Origin: Tubiluchus corallicola
Taxonomy: Eukaryota; Priapulida; Priapulimorpha; Priapulimorphida; Tubiluchidae
Direction of reading: 5' to 3'
Length of the DNA stretch: 60,000 bases
Assembly: GCA_030141605.1 (NCBI GenBank)
Contig: JAQGDQ010000003.1
Location: 1,509,501 to 1,569,500 of the forward strand
Positions 1 through 13,800 of this stretch are shown piece after piece. Each line of letters opens with the position of its first letter. Position 1 is the stretch's first letter. The notes beneath the pieces were generated by a model that saw only the letters and a list, made by a program, of their open reading frames with translations, was not told the DNA's origin and ran no database searches. A program made the translations under genes and the position numbers.

Positions 1-3000
1 GTTATCGGTGGGAAGGCAACGATTACATTGAGTGTGGTCCAGACGGAAGATGGCTGGGTGAAATTCCTGTGTGTGAAGGTACAGAGACATTGCATCATAA
101 ATGTTTGCAGCAGCATCCACCAACAGAAGAGTTCTGAAATTTTACAGTGTATTGAAAAAACGAAATACATAACGATAGGCAACTTTCATCATTTCCCTTT
201 CAAGACATTTTGATTGAATGAAAGACTTGTCAGTTTATTCATAATGTTCTTCACTAAAGGAAACCTGACTTCGGCAAAATCTGTCCTGTTGAGTCTGCAG
301 TAGTTTTCAGGTTTTGGATGCATTAAATTCCACTGTGTGTTTTTTTATTTTTGAAAGTCAATTTACTTCAAAAATCATTTAACTGAATTTAAAGACATTG
401 TCCTCTCTACTCTATACTTACACTCTATAATGTGTGGCCTTATTTTATACTCATTTTGAAGACACGTTGATCTGGTTTTATAATCTAACTACTATGGTAT
501 AGTTTTCTGTTAGGTGAACATGCATATCAATTACAAATTTTTGAAGCTTTTGTTAACGCTTACTTGAATTAAATGAAAGTGCTGGTAGCAATTTATGAAA
601 GCAAACTTTTTCTAAAATGGTTTTTCTGTTTCTCACAGCTGCTTCGTGTTTAAATTACAATAATGAGAATGGGATTGTTGTTTCACCTGCAGCATCAAGA
701 ATAAAATATGGAGAACAGGTAAGAGCTCACGTTGCCTTTTAATAAATTTTCCGTAGGTTTACCCATTTATGAGAGGAGCTATACTTAAGTCTATAGAGTG
801 CAAAACAGTAAAGGAGAGGAGCAAGGGTTTCTTTTGCTTCAGAAATTTTACATTTTATTATATTCAGCCTCATTGAGGAGTATGATCGAAGCAGCAGCTG
901 AAGAAGTTAAGATCCTCCGATACATTTTGCAGATGTCTCACAAGCTTATCTGCTGAATACTGACTGGCAAGGTTGATGTCCGTTGAACGTCTATGCAATT
1001 AAGTTCGATCTAAAAAAATTAATCCCTGAGTTTTCAGGCCTGTGCTCAGATCATACTTCTTAAGATTTCAGGTTGTGTGAAAGGGAGACTTTAAGACTAA
1101 ATTTCGAGGGCAAGATGGAGACCCTATTGTTTCAGCAATACTTAGATGTAATATTTTATTCTACTATTACTGTGTATGGCTATGTACTACCCTCTATTAG
1201 TTGGCTAAATATCATCAATGGCCAGTAGGCCAAGATGAGTGTATTCTGAGACAATCCAGTTTGTGCTCAGTATTTTGTTAATGTGGATCTGGTTGTTGTA
1301 ATACATAAAATCTTAATAAAGATGATGTGCTCAGCAGTTTATTAGTAGCATATCTAAACTACAGCATCTGCTATCTGTTTGTATGAAACTTTTGTTTTAA
1401 TTTACATGGTACATTTATCAACTAACTCAAACTGCATTTCCAAACTTAGTTTTTTTTCTACCTTAACTATACTACAACTGAAGATACATTTTTTCAGGTC
1501 AAGCTGTCTTGTGAAGAAGAAGGGTTTATTTTAGGTCTTGGTACAGCATTTAGTGATTTGAGAATTTGTGTATTTGATCCACGCCCTGCTTATCCTGATT
1601 ACTGGCTAGCTGGACCTTTGGCAAGATGTTCACGTAAGACACGAAACGTTCTTAATATTTGTTATTACGCTACAGCACTCTTAACTCAAACTCCTCTGAA
1701 CTCACATATTTCCAGTTAGGCCAAGATGTAGAAAATGTGAAGGCACGTAAGTAATCAAACAAATGCATGACAGGCAAAGACTAATAACACAGAAATAACT
1801 CTTCATGGCTATAATTAAAACAAAATTAAAAATTCTATAACAAAGAAATTGAAGAGACGTAACACCAAGTAAAAAATAAATAAAAAGCATAAAAGCTGAA
1901 TGCAAGTTATATGAATTTCGTAATTTGTAACAGTTACTGATTGAGCACAGATTAAAAAACAGGATAAAAAACCTTAAAAGGTATAGGATATCACTAATCC
2001 CATTCATGCTAGTAAGTAATTCCCTGTTACATAATTGTTGTGTTATTTGTATTTGTTTTTTCTGTGCTGTATGTATTCTGCTTAATTATGGGTTATGCTA
2101 TAAATTAAAGGATTGAACAAAGCATTATTCAGAAGTTTATATGTTTTTCTTTTTTTCATTTTAATATAGCAGTACACAGTGATGTATAGTAAAGTACTGC
2201 ATCTAGATTGATTACTAAAGGTGTTTTTTTAATAATAAGATTCTTTATTAAAAAGGAAGGCAAACTTTTTGAATAACCATTTTTGTGATGCTTTTCTGCT
2301 TGATAATTATTCTTGTGCATTTTTGTGATTGTCACAAATTTTTATTTTTATTTCAACTTATTCATTTAAGAACTTGATGTTGTTTTACACACATATCGGT
2401 TTTGTGACTTTACCACATATATCCAACAAACGTTAGCCAAAGATGAAAGAAAAATGGGAATTAATAAGATTGGCTTAAAATGGCATACATGTTTATTTGT
2501 TGTTAATTTAATTCTGTGATATATAGCTGTTGACTGTGGGACCCCGGATCTTCGAGACGGTTATTATCTGGAATTAGAACGTACAACTTATGGTTCAACT
2601 TTCATCTTTGAATGCAGAAATGACATGGAAATCAGAGGCAGCAGTTCTTTGGGTGGTAACATTGTCACCTGCCGAGCAAATGGGTTGTGGGATTATGGTA
2701 ACTTACATTGTGCAGGTATGTGTAAATATGGTTTATAGAAGCTCAAGTTATGGAAATAACATACTTTTACGTTATTTTTGTTCACTGCTGACCAATGCTA
2801 TCATCAATAAAGTGCTTTCTTTCACTAGTTTAGTTCAGCTTTTACTGAATTTGGCTTAGTGGTTGCATATTAAATTAACCTTGCTATTTTCCATATTTTT
2901 AAAAGTCCTAGTTGTTCCTTTAGGCACTGGTTGTACTGAGCCAAGTGTACCACTCGGTGGCAGACTGATAGCCACTTCCTATGATCTCGGTTCTATAGTT

Positions 3001-3118
3001 TATATTGAGTGTGATGTACCTGGATTTATTGCTGTACCCGATGTGTTGGAATGTGTCATGGATCCAGTTATAGGACCATTTCCGTTGTGGAATGATACTA
3101 GAATTCCTGCGTGCATTG
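1..3118 (+). other. Exons 1-5: sushi (CCP) domains 1-4
   Basis: Exons 1-78, 639-718, 1498-1633, 2527-2715 and 2924-3118 encode residues 1-225 of the visible protein. The first sushi domain is cut by the window edge and ends with CGPDGRW and IPVCE, the typical closing Trp-x-Cys pattern. The second is split over exons 2 and 3. The third begins VDCGTPDL and the fourth begins GCTEPSVP; both show the four-cysteine spacing of complement control repeats. The last two are single exons flanked by phase-1 introns, as expected of shuffled extracellular modules. Confidence 0.8.
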
Positions 3119-6100
3119 GTATGTGATTTTGATATATCTTCTTTGTTATATGTATATGGAACTGTGCCTTAAATTTTGTAGTGTTTTTCTCTATTTGCCG
3201 ACACTTTGCAAGTTGTCATCTAGCTCTTGTTGTCAAACCAGCTAGGTTGCTACTAATGATGAATGGTTTTGGCAAGAACGAATTTATATCTTTATCAGAC
3301 ACAATCTACTAAGATAAGAGACCGAAATGGCAGTGGTGCCATAGCCTTCCACTGCAATTCCACATTTCAATGCATGTGCATCATTTCACGTCCTTTTCTA
3401 GGAATAGCCAAAACTTGTACAATGGAGGTACACCAAAAAGCAGTCACCAACCCATTTAACTAGCTAGACTGTAGATTGCATAGCTTTGATAGCAAACATG
3501 CACCATGATTACTAAGTTATTTCACTTGGCACTAAATGATGCTGTTGTCATTTGTTAAATATTACACAAACTGTTTTTTATAATTTGTGCAAATCTAATT
3601 GACTTCATGAGGCTGATGTTGAACAAGTAATTTGTTTCAATGTTTCTTCATATGTGTTCTAAGATAATATGGAAATTTTCATATTTTAATTTTTTGCTTC
3701 TAAAAAGTGATTTGTATTGTAGACGAGGAACCACCTGTATGGCATGACTGTCTCCAGGAACCTATATATGCAGACAGAGATGGCATTGTCACATTTTTTC
3801 CTCCTTATGTAACTGATAACAGCGGACAGCTGCATAACTACACTGTTGTCCCTCCTGTGTACCCACCTCAGAGCATTAGTGGCCCTATTGATGTGTTCTA
3901 CACAGCATTTGACAACTTTGGCAACTTTGGCACCTGCATTGTTGAGCTGCGGCACATTGGTAATCACTATTTTCTGTTAATTTTGCTTGCAAATTATGGT
4001 TTTTATTTTGCAGCAACATTGCTCTGCTGAAATCTTCTTAGTCAAACAAGAGTTATTCTGATTGTTTACATACCAATAGGTTGTTGTTTGCTCTATGATT
4101 TTGATACACTTTGTTATATGTTGTTTACTTTTTTTGTAAAATTTTGTCAGCTAAAATTTTACATTTTTACCTTGTATTATGTGAGCAGTCATCTAATATG
4201 TCAACTGTCCTCCATTTTTTAAATTATACAAGATGGGTGCAAGGTTGATGTCATGCTTAGCTGATTAAAAGAAAGTTTAAATGTAACGTAATTTAGTTGT
4301 TAGGTCAGCAAATTTTAATGCAATGGTGTCCACATTAAAATAGCTAATCTTGTCCAATTTGCAAGAAAAATAGCCAGTCTGGTAGTAGCCATATTATTTG
4401 TTTGCAGAAAAAGTTGTTAACAAAATCGTCGCTATTTTAAAACATTTGTTCTCTAAAATATGCTGTTTTATGCAAATATCTGTCTGATTTTGTAACTTAT
4501 CTAGTAACGATTATTATTTTTAGATTACTTATCTCCAGTTTTGATCTGTCCACCATCACTTATTCAACCACTGATAGCTGATGAACCTTATACATTAGAA
4601 TTCAATGAAGAGTCGTATCCTCCTCAACTGGTCTCAGATGATTCTGGACAGCCGGTGCAACTGACGTATGAACTCAATGCTTTTTATCTGTTTGTGGAAA
4701 TTTATTTACATACGATTGTTTAGTTTCTACAAACTAAAGAAACAATTTTACAAATAATTATGCAAATGACGTAGATGACAAATTTTACAAATTATATTTT
4801 ACTGCTCAACATCACGACATCTTTATTTCAAAAGAATTAAGCTACACCCTTACAGATTTTTACATTATACAGTGCCTGTGCTGCCAACTACTATTGAAGC
4901 TGGTCATGCAAGAGTGCGTAGAGTAAAGTTGTCACTCCCACTTGATGTCTATGCCGACATTTTGAAATTTTTGAAAAGTATAGATTCTAAGAAAAATCGC
5001 AGGAACACTTTAACATGAATGGCATGTAGGCTATATTAGCCTGTGTTACAAAACCCAAAAAGAGGGACACGGTATTATAATAATATCTAAGCAAACTAGC
5101 TTAGTAGTTTAACAATAACAACCCACTTAATCAGCTTCATTTGCACTTGTTATTTTTTACTTTTGTCCACAATGTTCTTATTTTGATTACCATAAGTGAA
5201 ATTAATTTTTTTATTGTTGTAGACTATTGATTGTTTTGCAGCAGATATTAGTTTTCTTTTCTCATAAGCAAGGAAGGTTTTTTTCTAGGTACATTCCACC
5301 AACTTTCACTGGAGTTGGCGAGGCTCTTATTTTTATCAATATCACTGGTACTGATTTTGCGGGTAACGTAGAAGAGTGCAGTTTCCAAGTCTATGTGCAA
5401 GGTTAGATAGTGTTTTACTGTTACATTAAAAGAACATTTGGTATATGCGAAGATCAAATTAAAATTTAAATTAAATGAATAAGCCATTAGCTAAGAACTG
5501 GATGATTTCTTTGGTTGGCAAGTAGTTTAAAGTAATTGCAAAATGGGTATAATCGTTTGAATTTTACAACTTTATAACTAAAGCTTAATAATAAAGCAAG
5601 TGTACGTTCTTTTGCTGTAAGATTTCCAGTCATCAGAATTTTACTTTGGTTACTGATTTGCTTTCCCTATTTCAGCTGAACCGTGCACTGTAGCGTCAGC
5701 ACCCCAACCTTTGTACAGCACACGAAACTGTGAACATGTAGATGATGATGGCATGGAATGCACTGTTGCATGCAATGACGGTTATTTATTTCCGGATACA
5801 AAACAGAATACAAAAACTTTTACATGTTCGGACAGATCTCCTTGGTTTCCAGAGGATCCAGTTCTGGATTGTAGTCCTGGAGAAGGTTGAGTTGCTGTAT
5901 TTTTTTACTCATCATGATCTACTTTCAGGAGATTAGATTAACCTTATCAAAGTTTTGCATTATGGTTGTCTTTTACTATGATGCCTTTTCCTGCATATAA
6001 ACAGTTAAAATTGTATGCTAGTGGGTTGATAGGAAATTGTAACCTAAAGAGACCTTTTTCCAGGCAATGTGAAATAAAATTAGAGAGTGTTGACATATAA

Positions 6101-9100
6101 CTATGGCTCTGTGTGAGATTTCTCATACTTCTACAATTAAATAATCATTGGTATTAATACCTTTTTATGACTTTGGCTTTTACACTCTTTTTTGTGTTCA
6201 AATCACCAGAATGACTATTATGCTACACAAGGCACTTTAAAATTGCAAAAAAGAATTCAGAAAATTACCTACACAAACGCTGTGGTGCTGCAAGCATTAT
6301 ATTGCTGAAAAACACTCTGCCAACCTGGACACTTCTGAATATTTTTGAATATACTTGGAGTGAAAAAGATTAATTTTGATGGATTTTTGTTTTAAGAGAG
6401 ACCTAAACATTTTGTTGTTGCAGCAGTGTCACTTCATTTTATGTGGCCTGTATATCATGCAGTGGTCTTTTCACCTTGTACAGGTCTCCTTGGCTAATTG
6501 ATTGTGCTGTATCTTAGGCTAAAATAAATAAATATCAAAAATAAACAAATAAATATCAATAAGTCATACGTATGTTTTAAACTAAGACAGCATTGTTGTT
6601 CTGTAGAGAACCCAAAATGATTTTCTTTCTAGAATTCCATAGAGCTGGACAAGGGTACTTAGTTGTAGGAGAATTTCTCTACGTTGCTGATGACTCGATA
6701 GCAAGGCACTGTGCTCGGTTGTATAGGCGTGCATTAGAAGCTCAAAATGCATCACTCAGCCTGTTGCTGAGTCAATCGTGTGATAGGCATGGTAATGAAG
6801 TACATGTGACGATAAGTGGTGTCGATGTTGACATCCTAGCTGAGCAAGAGGTAGGCCATTGGTCAAGACCCAAGGGTTTTGGGGTTACACTACAGTTCAG
6901 TCACCTTCAGTGACAGTCGATTGGCACTTTTTTCTTTATCCAAGCTTGATTTTAAAATGTGATAATTTTACCACCAAAAAAGCAGGCCTTATGTTCTTAT
7001 TTTTAATTTTGATCATTATGCATAAAATGTAAATCAGTCAACAAACGTGATTGGTAACATCAAAAATCTTTTGTATTTGGTCACTTATGCCTATTTGTGT
7101 AAGTGACTTACTTTTTGTTTCATGTCTGCTTTGCATGTATGTTGTAAATAAATGCTGTATTATTGTCAGGTCAGTGCAAGAATTTACTTATTTCTTGAAC
7201 TGGATAGTGGTCATACATCTCTGGACACATGCGCAGATATTATAATCGACCAACTACCAGACATTGCAAGCATAGGTGTTCCTCAACTTGGTCGTGGTTG
7301 TCCTGCTATAGTGCCCCAGGATCACGTTTTTACTAGAGAAATAACATGCGGCATTGACTCAGTGCAAATAGATACGCCAGATGGGCCTCAGTGTGCTATA
7401 GGTAGCATTAAATTTGTAATCATTATTCGTTTCTTTCAAGTCTTTTAACCCTCTGGTTAGACAGAATTTTAGTACTTTTACTGTAAATGCTCAGATCAGA
7501 AAGATGTTTGATTGACTATTGTGCAATAAATTTCTTCATTTTAAAGCAATTATTGCCAAATAAATACTTTAGGTTAACTTTTTAACTTTTGCTAATTTTT
7601 TTAGCTTCTTGCTCCAGGGGAACGTATGTTGTAAATGACACTTGTATATCTTGCCCCATTGGCACATATCAGGATGTTCCAAACAGTGTCTCTTGTAACC
7701 CCTGTCCCGATGGAATGATGACACGAAAGACAATGAGCAAATCCATATCTGACTGTATAGGTAAGTCGTTTAGAGTAATTGTATTTTTCATCTAAATGTT
7801 TGCACACAAGAGTTTTTTTCTAATACCTTCCTATGTTTCATGACAGTATTTTTTCATCTAGGATTTTGTGGAGCAGGTTATTTCTCTAATACAGGCTTGC
7901 CACCCTGTGATCCCTGTCCATTTGATACCTATAGTCAACATCTTGGTTCAGTGCAGTGCTTACCGTGTGAGCCGGGAATGTTTACTGCAAAAGTTGGACA
8001 GAAGTTTTGTTCTGGTAAGATTGTTTCACTAATTTTACTTAACTGTAATATTTTTCACCAAAATTATTAATGCTGTAACACTTGGAGGGAGTAAGTTATC
8101 CTGTTAACTTTTTACTAAAATCCTAAATAATCAATACCAGAGATGGAAAACTTTTGCTTTGAAAATATACCAATACAAAAGATAAGTCATACAATTTAGT
8201 GGTGTATTTTTGGCACTGTTTATTAGATGATGTAAATAACACTCGTCAGTGTAAGAAGTTGCTTACGTTTTGATTCCTAGCTGAAGTTACATGATGTGAA
8301 TATGCTTGAATTATATATTCCAAAAATTTATACTTGCATTAAAGTTATTTTCCTTACAGAACCTTGTCCTCCTGGAGCTAAGTCAGACACTGGCCTGGCA
8401 CCTTGTGAACTTTGCAGAACGAACTACTATCAGAATGTACCAGGCAGCACATTTTGCAATGAATGTCCAGATCTAACATATACAGACACCGAGGGTGCAG
8501 TAAGCATTGCACAATGCTACATTAGAGGTAATAAACTAGAAATACAGGAATACTAGCTATTGCTCAGTTGTGTACAATAGTTGTGTGGAAGCTAATTATA
8601 TACATTTTTTCTAATTCAACTGTGCTTTGTTGTCTTTGTCTAAATAGTGTGTCTTTTAGGTATAGAATACAATAAGCAGTGGGTTACGGGGGAACCCTCT
8701 ACTCCGGTGCCTCTACAATCACAGGATCAAGGATTTGGAGTTATTATTTCACACTTTGACATATCTGATCGAAATTTTTGCCTGATGAGATGTCAAGAGA
8801 AGAATTTTCCTGTGTGCACTGGTGTAGACTACAGGTTGCATTTTCTCTTTCTTCATAGATTGTTAATTTATGTGTTTTTGTTTTAAAATTACTTTATTAT
8901 AGGTTGGATCATACTCTTTTCTCAGAATGATTTACAGATCCTCTTTAACCACTTCACTGCCACATGACGAGAATCTCCCATCATGAAAATGCTATTCTGA
9001 CTGGCCTGTATGACGAGACTCTACCGTCATGCTTAATATGCAAATTAACTGACGCCTACGCCAGTAACAATAATCTTTACACATGTCATGTGCAATTGGG

Positions 9101-10768
9101 GAATCTAGCTTTGAAAACAAAAAGCGGTAGTTTCCTCTGTTGTCTAAAAAGATGATAAACAAGCTACAAAACATCCATGTCCAAAAAACGTACAAAATGA
9201 GGAAAAAAGATTGCTGTTATTGCTGCACTGTCGTCTGCTACGTTGCCATTGCTGCATAGCTTTCCGGTGTCTTTGTCGATTTTTTGTCTTCATATGGCCC
9301 AGAAAAGATGCAGTGTGGAGCAAATTAGGGACTACCTTGCAAAATTTGGGATTGAGTCATCAGATAATGGTAGGTGAAGCCAAACCATACATATAATTAG
9401 ATATGACTATTTCAACATTGTATGGTTGATAAATTATGTACATCAAAGCTAAGAATTACAGCATTAGGCCTGCCTTTATTTATTTTACATACTAGAATGG
9501 TTATTGGGTCAAATGACACCATTTGACAGCACTGCTCTTACATATTTTACAAAAAAATTTGTACAAATTACAACATTCGAATTGAACTGATACAGTGAAG
9601 GATAGCCAAAAAGTTGCGAAGACTGTATGTGTGAATGTTTGTGTGATGCGTGCACACATGTTTGTGTGATGTCTGCATCTATATAGATTAGGCAATATTT
9701 GCTCGTGTATGTATGCTTGAACGCGCAACGCTTTTTTTAGAATCACAAAGTACTAATTCAAGTGTAGAGATGATGACGGTGGTGATACTGATGACGAAGG
9801 TTGTGACACTGATGATGATGATGATGAAGACAATGACACCGACGCTAATACTTTAGAAAAAATTACAGTTACAGTATTTGTGTGAATTTAAATCATAGTA
9901 AAAATTTATTTTGTAACAACACAACAATATTTTGCATATCAAAAACTCTGCTTTTATTTTCTTCTACTTTTCTGCTTTCCTTTTTCTCACCATTCTTCAT
10001 CATTCTCATCATTTACTAATACATCTACAAGAGATGGTAGCAAAAATGACACAGGTGGCAGTGGCATGGTGGTGGCGTTGATGGCGGTGCTGGCGGTGGT
10101 GTTGGTAGTGGGAGGCTTGTCACATTAGTTATGATGGCAGCAATGGCAACAGTAACAATAGAAGTGGTTGTGATGTAGTAACAACCATACTATAATAACA
10201 TTGCAGAGCCTATAGCAGTAGCAACTTTTCATTTTACTAAAATATTCTTGTGCGCCAGCTGGAATACAAATTGCATGGCAGTGAAGTGGTTAAATACAAT
10301 ATACATATTTATGTACTTTCATTTTGCTAGTGAATAAGCTAAACTGTAAAATTATTGCATAATAGACTAATAAGATTAACTTAACACTGTTTGTAAATGT
10401 AACAACAAATTTGGGTAAAGAAACATTTTCAACTTTAATTAATCATTAACTGGCTGTCATCACAATGCTGTATTAAAGTTATCTGTAGTGGTAAATGCAA
10501 AATATTACATTTGCGTGAGTGACAAAGACTTTTATGAGAATTAAGTCGTTTTCGTAATGCCCATTGCCGTTTCTAATTACAGTCCAAGATATGGCTGTGA
10601 TTTGCTGAGTATGAGGCTGCGATATACACCAAACTACAAGTATAATTCTGAATCTGGGTCACCACTTTTACGGAGCTTTGGTAAGGCCAATATATTACTG
10701 CTCTAACTTAATTAAATTATTATGTTGCAATTTCATTGGCTACATTGCTGCACTGGGTACTATACGCA

Positions 10769-10830
<62 letters not shown>

Positions 10831-13800
10831 AACAAAACTATTGTCATATAATTTCAAACTGCACAGAATTTCACAATAATCAACTTTGAGATATATAACT
10901 TGAAATTATATGACAATGGTTTTGTTCTTCGTGGTAGAGTAGTCTATTGTTTTATTTTCTAGTAATTTTTATTTTTACCATTAATTGCGACTTATTTTAT
11001 ATAGATGGTGGATACTTCTGTCCGGGGGAAGAGGTACGACTTCAATGTCTGGATACCCATCATGTCCTCTCGTTGCAGTCTCTGCGAATTGTAAAAATAA
11101 CTGCATATGACTGGGTAGGAAAATGCCAAAGCCAGCAATACACTGGTCGAGAATGTCTTATACAGGATACAGCACAAAAAATAACTGACCTGTGTCAAGG
11201 TCGTCACTCTTGTTCGTTCATTAATCCATGCTTGGACACAATGAAGTATACCGAGATTGCAATGGATTGTGTCCGTAAGTAGCCTTATCATTTTTGTTGT
11301 CAATGTTGTGCTGTATATGCAGAAATATTAATAAAATAAAAGCTTATCAACTTTTCTGAATGGCAAGAACTTTTTCTTTGGTACTGGACTGCACTAGACT
11401 GCAAATTCTGCTTCAATAGTATTTATAGGTGTATATTTGTATTGCAATTGAAAAAGTCTGTAAACAAATAGCAACATGTTTTTTACTTTTACTGCATTTA
11501 AGTAACATCATGGTAAGCTGACTAACTAAAGTCTTTCCTGTAAAATAATTTTGATAAGCTTGCTTTATTTAGTATAAATTGTTTGTAGTGCACATTTCTA
11601 TTTCCTGTATACATGATTCCTTATGTCTTAGTTGCAGTGCATGTGCTTTTATGTGCTGCCTAATTAAGTATATATATTCATAGAAAGTATGAATAAATTT
11701 CTACAAAATAACATTATTTCAGAATAGCAAAAACTTTAAATTCTCTTTATTTTAGCTAACGCTTGTTCCCGCACATCTTGCAAAAATGGTGGCACATGTT
11801 ACTTTGCTAATCATGCTGCTCAATGTATGTGTCAGCCTGGTTTTGATGGTCAGTACTGTGAAAAGCGGTTGCGACCTTGTGTCTCATTACCTTGCCTCAA
11901 TGGAGCTTTATGTAAAGACATTGACGTTGACGAGTTCAGGTGTGAATGTCCACCAGGTAAAGCTCTTAAAGCATATATCTCTGAATTACTAGCTGCGAGG
12001 ACAAAAGATTATAATGAAATGATGCTATACATGTCGTGCATGACCGTAGCATTTCAGTGTCGCACACTTGATATCAATACTTTGACGAAGAATTAAATAC
12101 AAAATTTATATTCAAAACTTTGTCTTTTTGTGTCTTTTAGTCTATGTTATTTAGTCTTTTTTAACTCATGGGATTTTAGTACCATTGTAAATTTGAAACA
12201 TCACAAGAACTTTCAGGGTCAAACTTTGACAGTAGGAGTTTTAAGCTCTGATGCTTTGATTTCTTTTCAACTTAAACAAGTGTGGATAATGCTAACAGAG
12301 TCTCCATGTACAATTACAAACTGGTGTTCTGGCAGAAGTTCAAAGCAAGATGCCTTCGCAAATCGGCTGTTAAAACCTGTATAACTAAAAAAATGCTGTT
12401 ATTATTACACAATGAGAAAATTACATTATTTTTTGTAGGTAGTGTCATAACACGTATAGTCAAATTGCAAGAAACATGATTAAATATCTAACAATATGTA
12501 AGAAATTAGTGGTTAGCTACCGATAATGCATGTGGAGTTAATATTTAAGAATGCAATGGAGTTTCAGCACAGGAAGAAAAAATAAATTGAAATCAAATTG
12601 AAATGCTGTTACACTTCTAAATGATTACCTATGTTTCAAGTTTCAAACTTTCACATTCTTAAGATAATTTGTCAAGTTTTTTGTCCCTCCACTTAGACTT
12701 CAATTTAAATGTTTCAGTGTAAGTTTTAACAGTAGCGACATCTTATCGATCTTAAAAATACCAAGGCACTTCCATTAGATTTGTGTCGCTCTTGTAACTT
12801 ATAAATGGTTGATCAGAAAGTAATGCTTTTAAAGACCTGGCTTCAACTTATACTATAATAAATTATATCAAAAATAGTTGTTATTGTTTTGTGGTACTTA
12901 TAGCAGCGGCATTGTCATCATCATTGTGGTCAGTATTTTTAGCATGGAAACTGGTTTGTGAGTTGTTTTAACATATTCACTGTGTTAAATTCAATTGTTT
13001 ATTTTAGGTTTTGGTGGCTTGTATTGTGAGTTACCTCCTAGTAGCTGCATGAGTGAAATATGTGGTAATGGAACCTGCATACCTCGTGGTGACACATATA
13101 CCTGCCTATGCAATCCAGGCTTTTCAGGCAAAAAGTTGGTATTTTTTTGCTGCTAGTTTTGTCTTGTTACTGAATGCTAAAGGGAATTTAAAATGGCTGA
13201 GTAGGTTTTAGACATGTTGATTTTGGTTTAGAACATCAAAAATTACAGTCAGGCTTTAAGTCAAGATGAACAATTGCAGAAAAAATTACGCTAAAATTAT
13301 TTACTTATTGTTGTTTTATTTAGTTGTAACCAAGAAGAAAATGGCTGCTTATCAACACCCTGTCTAAACGGAAAATGCGTACCATTGGCACTAGGTCGCT
13401 TTACATGTAACTGCAAACCTGGGTGGACTGGTCATGCATGTGATGTTGACATAGGTATGTGATATTTTGTAACATCTATTATTAGAGTACGGTAGCCTAC
13501 TTTTCAAGCATTAGTATAAATTGTTGTATCTTTACAATGGCAGCAGTGCTCCCTTTATTAGACACTGTTTTAAATAAGAAAGTTAATAGGTGAAAAAAGA
13601 ATTTATTTATTCTTCTTTTAACATTATTTTTATTTTAACAACATGTTGCCAGTATAAAAAGAAATATAAGTATGAAAGTATTTTCTGTACTTTAGATGAC
13701 TGTGCTGAAAACCCTTGTATTGGTAATTCTACGTGCTTAGACCGAGTGAATGCATTCGTCTGTGTCTGCTTGCCGGGGTATGAAGGCAAGCTGTGCGAAC

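Noticed and set aside
9211-9396. Cys/Arg-rich frame inside the piggyBac-like element
   Set aside because: No transposase motif; length is within chance, and the acidic remnant is in a different place and frame.
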